Source of the DNA: Bacteroidota bacterium
Lineage (GTDB): Bacteria > Bacteroidota > Bacteroidia > Bacteroidales > UBA1715
NCBI GenBank assembly: GCA_029266015.1
Contig: JAJUFK010000174.1
Coordinates: 1 to 5,417 of the forward strand
DNA: 5,417 nucleotides
Direction of reading: 5' to 3'
Shown: positions 1-5,417 of the stretch, in pieces
Position numbering within the stretch: position 1 is the first letter of the stretch
Layout: each line of letters starts with the position of its first letter
The notes under the pieces: model-generated
Databases searched by the model: none
What the model was told of the DNA's origin: nothing
What the model saw: only the letters and a program-made list of their open reading frames with translations
Made by a program: the position numbers and the translations under genes

Positions 1-99
1 ATACTCCATAAAGTAAGTATCTTGATACTGTGCGAACGGAATTGTATTATATCCTTTAACTGCAGTAGCAAGTTTATCGCAATCAGCACCTACAGGTTT
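1..99 (-). other. PPC-like module 8 (start only, cut by window edge)
   Basis: Residues 1773-1805. KPVGADCDKLATAV (C1779), followed by a Q-D-T-Y-F-M-E-Y strand, matches the first third of the PPC-like modules: leading G-x-x-C, about 25-30 residues, then an aromatic strand. The rest lies below position 1. This shows that the repeat array continues after the DUF5018-like pair. Confidence 0.5.
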
Positions 100-3000
100 T
101 ACTTCACGCACAAAATTAATTGTCCACGTTTTTATTGTAGTACCATCTTCTGCTTTTACCTGAACTGTACGAGTCATTGGATTTGAACCATCAAAACATT
201 GTGTTTGCAACGGATTCATAATCATAGCACCTGCAGACACTTGTATATTCAACTGATAACAATCTTGAATAAAATATGGAACTGTAGCTGTTACTGTATT
301 TGTTACTGAATTAATTTGAACATCTTTTAAAACCGAAGAATACAATCCAACAATTTCAGCTTTATTGCTAACTACAGTAGATTTCACAATATTTACTGTC
401 CAATTTTGAGAAACAGTTCCATCAGCACTTGTTACAGTAATAGTAGTAATTCCATTATTGAAAAATAACTGACTACCTGGACACAGTGTTATACCATCAC
501 TTGTTTTAATAGTAGCACCCGGTGATACTTTGAAATCTATAGGTGTTTCAAAAATTGAGGCAGATTGAGCTACTGTAAGATTAATCGTTCTAGTAATACT
601 ATTAATCACAGCATTTGAAATTTGTTGCATTGACGAAAAACTGGTAATTGCAACAGATTTTGTAGAATATTCATTCAAAGTCCAATTTACGGTAGTACTA
701 AGATTTCTACTTCTGAATTGAATATATAACGTAGTATCTTTTTCAATAGGCATAGTTATACCTTGCAAATTATTACCACATGGCATAAATACATTATTAT
801 AATAGCCTCCGCCATGACTATCAAACGGTGAAGGACATGAGAAATAAATAGAAGGCCATATTTGTAATTGTTGGAATTGTTCATTATTAAAATCTAAATG
901 AACAATTGTATTTGCTTTGGCATTATATGAATACCAATAATTACCATACACAGTTGTAGTTTGCTGTGCTCCCAACGATAAAGGTTTAGCATCGGCACAC
1001 ACAACATTTGCAGGTTGTGATTGATTTGATAGGTATTTCGATTGAATTGTATATGGCATTGTTGGTGCTTGCTCTGAGAATACAATCAGCATCTTATATT
1101 TTTTATTTGCTTGTGGCCAAAATACAATTGCAGAATCCATCATTACATACGGCACTGTAGATTTCAGATTTTCACTCAATGGTGTACACTCATCAAATAA
1201 AAATACATTTGCCTCTATATTAAGATTTGAACTTAACGAAACCGTTCCCGATTGTGGATATGATAACTCAAGCCAAGTAATATTTCCGGTAGGTTGAACT
1301 ACTGTTTGTTCTTGTGAAATTACAATTGGATTTTGACATGTATACCCCGGAGGTAATACGGCATCTTTTATAAAGTCTAAATTCCAATTTTGCGCATGAG
1401 TAAACCATTGAATAATATAGGTTTTTCCTTTCTCAACTTGAAATGCAATATCAGCACCATATGAACCATTACAATTTGCAGCTCCGTATTGCACAATTTC
1501 TCCTGTTTCTTTATCACATGATGTTCTTACTTGCACTCCGGAAAATTGCGCACTACTTGTTACATATTGACAATTCGAAACATTTACAACTCCATTGTCT
1601 TGAGCTGTATATGTATAAAATATTTCTGTTAAACCGGAAGGATTTGAATTTACCCCTTGTTTAGCAAGTAATGGTTTGGTACATACCTCTCCAGTATAAT
1701 AATCTCTAAACAAAAATTGCCATTGTGCAACTTGACTTACACTTCCACTGACTTTAATCAAAATTGTTTGATCTTTTACCATTTGAACAACTTTAACCCC
1801 CGATGAATACCCATAATTACTATTTAAACACTCCCTATAATCATAATCAGGATAATTATTATAGTCATTCATATTACAAGTATTAAACAATTCGGCATTT
1901 ATCATTCCCAAATCTTGATTAATACAAGTATTAATTTCGGCTACACCATTATAAGGAGCTGTAAATGAATACCATTTTTCTACATTAGCACTTCCAATAT
2001 TACCCACAGGTTTTTGAATAGATTGTATTGAAGAAGATTGAAGTATGATAGGCAAACCACATAAATCACCAGGTTGTGGCAATTGTTTAATCAATTCATA
2101 ATTAACTGTGTTTATTCCCGACACATATGTATAAATCATCATATTAAAATAATAAGTTTTGCCCGGAACTACATCTATGTATTGTGTTGTTTTGTTACCA
2201 CACATTGTATTTGAACCATAAACTCTATGATTGTTACAATCATCATACGTATCATAAATATAAATACCTAACGGATAATTTGAATTACATGTTTGAATTA
2301 CTAATTTTCCTTCAAAATCAGAGGTGTATTTAAACCATTGAGTAGTTCCATCAACCATACTCATTGTATTGTTGCCTATAACAGCTTGTTTTGCTAATTG
2401 ACAATACGTACCGGTTTGTGATGATTTTTGGACTAAAATATAATCAGGTTTTACTATAGTTTTAGTAACCAATTGAACACCTTCATAGCCGGTAATTTGA
2501 AGTTTCACAGTATATATACCCGGCTGCATATATACAAAAACAGGATTTTCGAGATTAGAATCTATTACTCCATCATTATTAAAATCCCATGCATACGATA
2601 TTGCGTTAATAGAATTATTATAGAAATAAACAAGAGCCGAATCAACTCCTGTATTTGTGCTTACAGTAAATTCAGGATATACAATTTGAGTTCCCATATA
2701 TTTTATTTCCCATGGGAATTGTCCTTTTGAATTAAAATCTCTCCACACAATTTTTAAATTTTCAGCTTGTGAGGCATGAAACATAACTTTAGACTGCAAA
2801 CCACAATCATTACTACCCGATAACCATGAATAACTATTACATGATTTATATATTTCAACATCAGTATCTAACGTAGTTTTTCCACATGTAGAAATTTCAT
2901 AATACCCATCATTTGGAACAACAAATTCAAACCAATCATCACCTGCTACAGTTGTTGCATTATTAGTTCCTACGATAGCTGTTTTTGGTAGAGAACAAAT

Positions 3001-5417
3001 AGATCCGGGCAATATTGGCATTTCTGTAAGTTCAAATGTAAGGCCTTGTTCACCATTAACATTACCTTCACTTACTATACTAAAATAAATAGTTTGACCT
3101 TCTTGTACCGGGAATACTGAATTTTGTGACATATCACAAAAATTTCGTTTAATATCATTTGCATATGTTCCTTCGCAATTAATATAAATATCAAATACTT
3201 CTTGCCAATGATTATAGCCCGAATTACATAAATCTATTTTCAACAACTTGTTACTTGTGGCTGTATATGAATACCATCTCATAGGTTGACCAAAATGCGA
3301 AGAATTTGCTGTTGCAAAATCAAAATAATTTGAACCTAATTGTGCAGGTACAGCTTTTTCACAATAATTTTCTATCTGTATTGGTTGCCATACTTCTATG
3401 AAATTATATTTAACTAATGAATCTATGTCCCCCTGTGCATTTTTAATAATTAATTTAACTGAATAATAACCAGGATTTTGATATACATAGGTTGGATTTT
3501 GTTCATATGAATCTATAATACCATCATTTTGGAAATCCCAATGCCATTCTGTTGGATTTCCATCGCTATAATCACCAAAATTTACCGTAAATGGAGCATA
3601 ATTTGCATAATTTTGTGCCCAAAACTCAGTTTTTAAAGTATTTGATGGTTGAGTAGCTGTAATATAAATATAATAACTACCTGTTTTTCCTGTATCATCC
3701 ATCACATTCAATGTTACAATATATATACCTTCTTGAGTATATGAATGACTCACATATTGCCCTGAGCCGGTTGTTCCATCACCAAAATCCCACATCCAGC
3801 TCACAATATTTCCCGTACAATCACCGGAAAAATTTGATACAAAAGGCACAAAACCCGAATTTCTATCAACTGAAATATAAGGACTTAAATAACTAGCAGA
3901 ATTCACAGTAATAGTAGCTGTAGTCATACCTGCTACTCCCTTATCATCTAATACACGCAATATTGCTGTATATACTCCAGGATTATTATATTGATGCATT
4001 ACCGTTTGGCCTTGTCCATAGTATCCATCGCCAAATTCCCAATTCCAAGTAATAATATTACTTAAAGACATACCGGTAAATTCAACTAACAATGGTGCAC
4101 TACCAACATTTTGATTTGTCATAACTGTTACATTAACGCCACCCGACTCAATACAATCAGTACATGAAGCAAAACATACCAAAGGCAGTACTTTATTTGT
4201 AGAACTTACCGTAAGAACTCTATTACCATACGTAGGATCAACACATCCTTGGTTTATAACTTCATACGCTGCATAATCATCACCAGTACCATTTATAAAT
4301 TTATATTGTATTACTGCTCCTACCGGTAATTTTACCGTTGTAGTATACACATCGTTTCCTACATATTGCATAGGAATAGCTTGACTTGTTTCCCAATTTA
4401 TAAAACTACCATTCAAACGTACACCATGAGGAGAAACGGTTTGATTTTTCATATTTACAGAAAAAGTAACATCAACCGAATCTTGTGACTGATTTGTTTG
4501 ATAATTTAAAATGGTAACATCATCAATATTTATTACACCGCTTGTTCCCGATGAAGCTTGAATACGCCATTGGAAACTCTTTATAATAGATAAATTAAGA
4601 GGATACTTATTAGTAGCCCAACTCGGTTGGTTTAATTGACTCCAAAGTATGGTTACAGTTTTTGGTTCAGTAGCAGCGGGAATGTGTATTTGATAATTTT
4701 CCCCAGCCATACCAATATCATCAATTACATCAAAAAAGAAATCTCTACCTTGATATGTAAAAGTAATTCCTGTAGATCCGGTGATATCAACAGATGTATT
4801 TTGACCATTCAACATAGTTCCAACCAAAACAAACGGATCAAAATTCAAAGCCCCTTGTTCTAAAGTATAAGTAGCTTGTAATGTATTCTCAGGCAATAGA
4901 GAATATTGCAAAACAGAGCCTCCTCCCATTTGAGAATCTTCATACTTATACCATCCACCTCCTAAATTATTTATTAAATCACCATCAGAAAAATCATCTA
5001 ATACAAAACCTGAAGGTTGAGTTTGATTTGCGTATATTTCAATATTATCAATTACAAAATAACTTTCAGTTCCATCAGTATTTACAGTCTGTATTTGAAT
5101 AGCTACCAATTGAGTTAAATCTAATTGAGCAGGTGAACCCCAAACAGGTTGAATAAATGAAGAGAATGGCACAACAAGATTACTTGGTATGATATTCTTA
5201 TTTACAACGTATTCATAATATGCATAATCTGTAACATTTGCTGTTACTAATTGTATTTTTACTAATTCCGGATTTTCTATATCTAATCGAATACCTTGAG
5301 CTGCACTTACATTTACAGGCTGAGCATTTGCTTGTAAATTAATACGTGCTAATATAAAAGGATCGTAAGGCAGTGTTGCTTTTACTAAAGAATACTGAAC
5401 ACGTAAAGCTCCAATAC
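1..5417 (-). CDS. Giant modular secreted/surface protein (PKD, PPC-like, CBM-like modules), internal fragment
   Basis: One minus-strand frame (codons from 5415 down to 1) stays open for 1,805 codons with no stop under the standard bacterial code. Both ends lie outside the window. The translation is a continuous chain of extracellular beta-sandwich modules: two CBM11-like, one CBM48-like, PKD x3, PPC-like x2, PKD, PPC-like x5, DUF5018-like x2, and the start of another PPC-like module. It is rich in Asn, Thr, Ser, Gln, Tyr and Val and poor in Lys/Arg clusters. Cysteines recur at fixed places, as expected for an exported, disulfide-bonded protein. No membrane segment, signal peptide, sorting domain or catalytic motif is visible. 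Giant Bacteroidota proteins of this style act as adhesins, or as the non-catalytic part of secreted hydrolases. A role in adhesion or substrate binding is inferred; the exact function is unknown. Any enzyme domain would have to lie outside the window. Confidence 0.95.
100..378 (-). other. DUF5018-like Ig-type repeat, copy 2
   Basis: Residues 1680-1772. It aligns with the preceding copy: KAEIVGLYSS, TNTVTATVPY, QVSAGAMI, C1740 in the place of C1645, and KAEDGTTIKTWTINFV with W1764, 92 residues after W1672. It has an extra cysteine (C1719), which with C1740 could form a disulfide that copy 1 cannot. Its role is unknown beyond being an extracellular beta-sandwich repeat. Confidence 0.6.
382..657 (-). 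other. DUF5018-like Ig-type repeat, copy 1
   Basis: Residues 1587-1678. It has VAITSFSS, TRTINLTV, KVSPGATI (to I1636), LCPG (C1645) and the hallmark T-S-A-D-G-T then W1672-T-V-N-I-V. The succession of an I-x-S-F strand, an I-N-x-T-V strand, an S-P-G-A-x-I turn and an A-D-G-T-x-x-x-W-T-V closing strand is typical of short DUF5018-type beta repeats in Bacteroidota surface proteins. These are assumed to be spacer or binding modules. The family name is given from memory of the pattern. Confidence 0.6.
667..1011 (-). other. PPC-like module 7 (one cysteine lost, Gly-rich loop)
   Basis: Residues 1469-1583. It shows VVCADAKPLSLG (C1473), YWYSYNAK (W1494), HLDFNN, a strand with IYFSC (C1527), M-P-C (C1546) and the closing TTLYIQF and NWTLNEY strands. 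N1510 replaces the second cysteine, exactly 16 residues after W1494. The loop between C1527 and C1546 is Gly/Tyr/Asn-rich and holds the window's S-H-G-G-G run. It is followed directly by the DUF5018-like pair. Confidence 0.7.
1030..1353 (-). other. PPC-like module 6 (diverged, two cysteines lost)
   Basis: Residues 1355-1462. It opens with PPGYTC (C1360), then NITWLEL (W1381), a GTVSLSSN strand and NVFLFDEC (C1410), and closes with KYKMLIVF and YTIQSKYL. N1397 stands where the second cysteine should be (16 after W1381), and the fourth cysteine is also absent. Placement as a PPC-like fold rests on the leading P-G-x-x-C linker, the W position and the F-L-F-D-E-C strand. The module is less certain than its neighbours. 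Confidence 0.62.
1360..1692 (-). other. PPC-like module 5
   Basis: Residues 1242-1352. It has GEVC (C1245), EIFYTYTAQDNG with F1266 in place of the usual Trp, NVSNC (C1282), VRTSC (C1300), ANC (C1315) and the EKGKTYIIQW strand. F1266 to C1282 is again 16 residues. No PKD domain precedes it, unlike modules 1 and 3; it follows module 4 with almost no linker. Confidence 0.75.
1702..2073 (-). other. PPC-like module 4, with Asn/Tyr/Asp-rich loop
   Basis: Residues 1115-1238. It starts with PGDLC (C1119), then EKWYSFTAP (W1148), AEINTC (C1164), ELFNTC (C1180) and REC (C1196), closing on WQFLFRDY. Between C1180 and C1196 the loop consists almost only of Asn, Tyr and Asp. That loop is longer than in modules 1-3 and could bind a cation or ligand, which is inference from composition alone. 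It is the second PPC of the second block. Confidence 0.75.
2086..2403 (-). other. PPC-like module 3
   Basis: Residues 1005-1110. It carries T-Y-C (C1005), TQWFKY (W1027), VIQTC (C1043), IYIYD and DDC (C1060), T-M-C (C1072), and the PGKTYYFNM strand before the closing NYELI. The four cysteines match those of module 1 (C2-C3 17 residues, C3-C4 12). It is the first PPC of the second block. Confidence 0.77.
2452..2679 (-). other. PKD domain 4 (NDGxIDS subtype)
   Basis: Residues 913-988. The core YAWDF (941-945) leads into NNDGVIDS and NPVFVYMQPGIYTVKL. Residues D944, N946, D948, G949 and D952 match D-x-N-x-D-G-x-x-D exactly, a pattern often seen in calcium-binding loops. It lies 317 residues after the equivalent tryptophan of PKD 3 and opens the second PKD-PPC-PPC block. 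Confidence 0.9.
2695..3009 (-). other. PPC-like module 2
   Basis: Residues 803-907. It begins with PGSIC (C807), then DDWFEF (W828), YYEISTC (C844), a DTDVEIYKSC strand (C859) and NDC (C871), and ends with FPWEIKYM. The D-T-D-V-E-I-Y segment is the most typical PPC signature in the window. The leading P-G-x-x-C linker recurs in front of PPC-like modules 4 and 6, which marks this as the second member of a pair. Confidence 0.8.
3019..3363 (-). other. PPC-like module 1
   Basis: Residues 685-799. The pattern is N-Y-C (C685), RWYSYTA (W714), KIDLC (C730), DIYINC (C747), F-C-D (C760) and a closing EGQTIYFSIV strand. The aromatic-to-Cys spacing is 16 residues. The order of W-Y-S-Y-T-A, a strand ending in C, an I-Y-x-x-C strand and a G-x-T-Y-Y strand matches the bacterial pre-peptidase C-terminal (PPC) beta-sandwich family as found in Bacteroidota. 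PPC modules are non-catalytic and serve in binding or secretion. Four cysteines suggest two disulfides. Confidence 0.75.
3391..3636 (-). other. PKD domain 3 (NDGxIDS subtype)
   Basis: Residues 594-675. The core is W-H-W-D-F (624-628) followed by QNDGIIDS and NPTYVYQNPGYYSVKL, instead of the F-G-D-G form of PKD 1 and 2. Residues D627, Q629, D631, G632 and D635 form an acidic loop. It is the first element of a PKD-PPC-PPC block and is more like PKD 4 than like its immediate neighbours. Confidence 0.9.
3661..3888 (-). other. PKD domain 2
   Basis: Residues 510-585. The core WMWDFGDG (540-547) is followed by SHSYTQEGIYIVTLNV and a closing YYIYI strand; the leading G-F-V-P-F strand is also present. 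An unusual point is C533 in the strand before the core, where PKD domains generally carry no cysteine. It separates PKD 1 from PKD 3 with linkers of only a few residues, so the three form a compact tandem rod. Confidence 0.92.
3904..4137 (-). other. PKD domain 1
   Basis: Residues 427-504. It has the canonical PKD core WNWEFGDG (457-464), a preceding G-S-A-P-L-x-V-E-F-T strand, the HQYNNPGVYTA turn and strand, and a closing ATITV. PKD domains are Ig-like beta-sandwiches of about 80 residues that act as extracellular spacers or protein/glycan contact modules. The length and motif spacing are normal. It follows the cysteine-rich end of the CBM48-like domain after only five residues. Confidence 0.93.
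4153..4482 (-). other. CBM48/AMPK-GBD-like E-set domain with Cys-rich end
   Basis: Residues 312-421. It opens with DSVDVTFSVNM, continues with the VRLNGSFINWE turn (W341) and a YKFING strand (371-376), and ends with NRVLTV and CFASCTDC (C414, C418, C421). The order V-T-F-x-V-N-M, G-S-F-x-x-W, Y-K-F-I-N-G, N-R-x-L-T-V, C-F-x-S-C-x-x-C is a well-known block in large Bacteroidota surface proteins. It resembles starch-binding CBM48/CBM20-type folds. A further cysteine at C391 makes four, so two disulfides are possible. It sits directly after the CBM11-like pair, so the N-terminal third of the fragment looks like a glycan-binding cluster. Actual glycan binding is inferred. Confidence 0.75.
4507..5007 (-). 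other. CBM11/CIA30-like beta-sandwich, second copy (complete)
   Basis: Residues 137-303. It starts with the family hallmark LDDFSDGD (139-146), followed by LGGGWYKYED (151-160) and a GGG turn at 164-166. A DPF motif at 193 and W-x-x-x-x-Q-P-x-W (258-266) follow, and the domain closes on INIDDVTIL. The opening D-D-F-x-D-G and G-G-x-W-Y-x-Y-x-D pattern is the strongest evidence for the CBM11/CIA30 group. A short linker (NQTQPSG, 130-136) joins it to the preceding copy, and the two copies align with a period of about 175 residues. The likely role is ligand, probably carbohydrate, binding at the cell exterior. Confidence 0.7.
5032..5415 (-). other. CBM11/CIA30-like beta-sandwich, first copy (N-terminally cut by window edge)
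   Basis: Residues 1-128. It shows the second half of a CBM11/CIA30-like (galactose-binding-fold) domain: a DPF motif at residue 18, an FSSFIQPVWG stretch ending at W92-G93, an LDLTQL segment, and the closing strand FVIDNIEIY. The F-x-Q-P-x-W segment followed by a final IDNI strand is typical of this fold in Bacteroidota and Fibrobacter proteins. By comparison with the following copy, about 40 N-terminal residues lie beyond position 5417. The family usually binds beta-glucans or other sugars, but the ligand here cannot be read from the sequence. The call rests on motif recognition; another jelly-roll family is possible. Confidence 0.6.

Larger units (their letters stand above)
1030..1692 (-). 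repeat. Higher-order block copy 3, lacking the PKD: PPC-PPC
   Basis: Residues 1242-1462 contain PPC-like modules 5 and 6, joined by LPPGYTC, the same linker type as in copies 1 and 2. The first-Cys to first-Cys spacing is 115, against 122 and 114 in copies 1 and 2. The PKD domain expected in front is missing. Loss of the PKD, or separate duplication of a PPC pair, would both explain this. Confidence 0.5.
1702..2679 (-). repeat. Higher-order block copy 2: PKD-PPC-PPC
   Basis: Residues 913-1238 contain PKD 4 and PPC-like modules 3 and 4. The inter-PPC linker LPQPGDLC matches that of copy 1. The PKD is of the same NDGxIDS subtype as in copy 1 and unlike PKD 1 and 2. At DNA level the copies are clearly diverged, so the duplication is old. 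Confidence 0.7.
2695..3636 (-). repeat. Higher-order block copy 1: PKD-PPC-PPC
   Basis: Residues 594-907 contain PKD 3 and PPC-like modules 1 and 2. Landmarks recur in copy 2 at nearly constant offsets: W626 to W943 (317), C685 to C1005 (320), C807 to C1119 (312). The inter-PPC linker is ILPGSIC. The order and offsets are read directly; descent from one duplicated segment is inferred. Confidence 0.7.

Noticed and set aside
1..99. T9SS C-terminal sorting domain near the end of the window
   Set aside because: The frame remains open and the residues match the start of another PPC-like module, with no sorting-domain pattern.
894..1085. 63-codon minus-strand open frame in another phase
   Set aside because: Overlaps PPC-like modules 6 and 7 out of frame; Gln/His/Ile-rich with no motif.
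1443..1664. 73-codon plus-strand open frame
   Set aside because: Antisense to PPC-like module 5; no domain and His/Leu/Tyr-rich composition typical of a reverse reading of AT-rich coding DNA.
2560..2584. Dockerin or EF-hand domain suggested by the D-x-N-x-D-G-x-x-D motif
   Set aside because: The motif sits exactly at the PKD W-D-F turn, with the normal PKD strands around it, and lacks the paired helix-loop repeat of dockerins.
2473..2730. 85-codon plus-strand open frame
   Set aside because: Lies wholly antisense to PKD domain 4, has an Ile/Tyr/Arg-heavy composition with no recognisable fold, and sits inside a coding frame with clear domain motifs.
1030..3636. Direct DNA repeats, mobile element or CRISPR-type array
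   Set aside because: The repetition is only at protein-motif level; no near-identical DNA units, terminal inverted repeats or evenly spaced spacers were seen.
3711..3896. 61-codon plus-strand open frame
   Set aside because: Antisense to PKD domain 2, whose W-D-F-G-D-G core is unambiguous; no protein signal of its own.
4636..5102. Two plus-strand open frames of 75 and 73 codons (4636-4863, 4881-5102)
   Set aside because: Both are antisense to the CBM11-like domains, which have strong motifs; neither resembles a known protein.
1..5417. Possible alternative start of a separate gene at one of the internal Met codons
   Set aside because: Domains continue smoothly across every internal Met, and there is no stop or intergenic gap that would end an upstream gene.

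Overview
The window is the interior of one very large gene read on the minus strand. In the frame whose codons run from position 5415 down to position 1 there are 1,805 consecutive sense codons and no stop. Neither a start nor an end is visible, so the protein is longer than 1,805 residues and runs off both edges. Residue n of the fragment is numbered from position 5415 (residue 1) down to positions 1-3 (residue 1805).

The DNA is AT-rich (roughly a third G+C by eye), with A/T-ending codons such as CAA, AAT, GAT and ACA. The module set points to Bacteroidota, most likely a Bacteroidales or Flavobacteriia-type organism or an uncultured relative: CBM11/CIA30-like beta-sandwiches, a CBM48/E-set-like domain with a CFxSCxxC end, PKD domains, cysteine-bearing PPC-like modules and DUF5018-like repeats. 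Proteins of this kind are normally exported, often by the type IX secretion system, and displayed or released. No signal peptide or T9SS sorting domain lies inside the window, so export is inferred.

Layout from the N-terminal side (high coordinates) to the C-terminal side (low coordinates): two tandem CBM11-like sandwiches, the first cut by the window edge (5415-4507); a CBM48-like domain (4482-4153); three PKD domains (4137-3391); two PPC-like modules (3363-2695); a fourth PKD domain (2679-2452); five more PPC-like modules (2403-667); two DUF5018-like Ig-type repeats (657-100); and the start of an eighth PPC-like module (99-1).

The middle is a higher-order repeat. A PKD-PPC-PPC block of about 320 residues occurs twice, followed by a PPC-PPC pair without its PKD and one more PPC. 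In all seven complete PPC modules an aromatic residue sits exactly 16 residues before a cysteine, or before an asparagine in the last two. This makes the module calls solid despite low pairwise identity. No catalytic domain or active-site signature is seen. The visible part looks like a stalk and binding region of a giant cell-surface or secreted protein that probably binds glycan or protein ligands. There is no room for a second gene, and no RNA gene, CRISPR array, mobile element, promoter or terminator was found.
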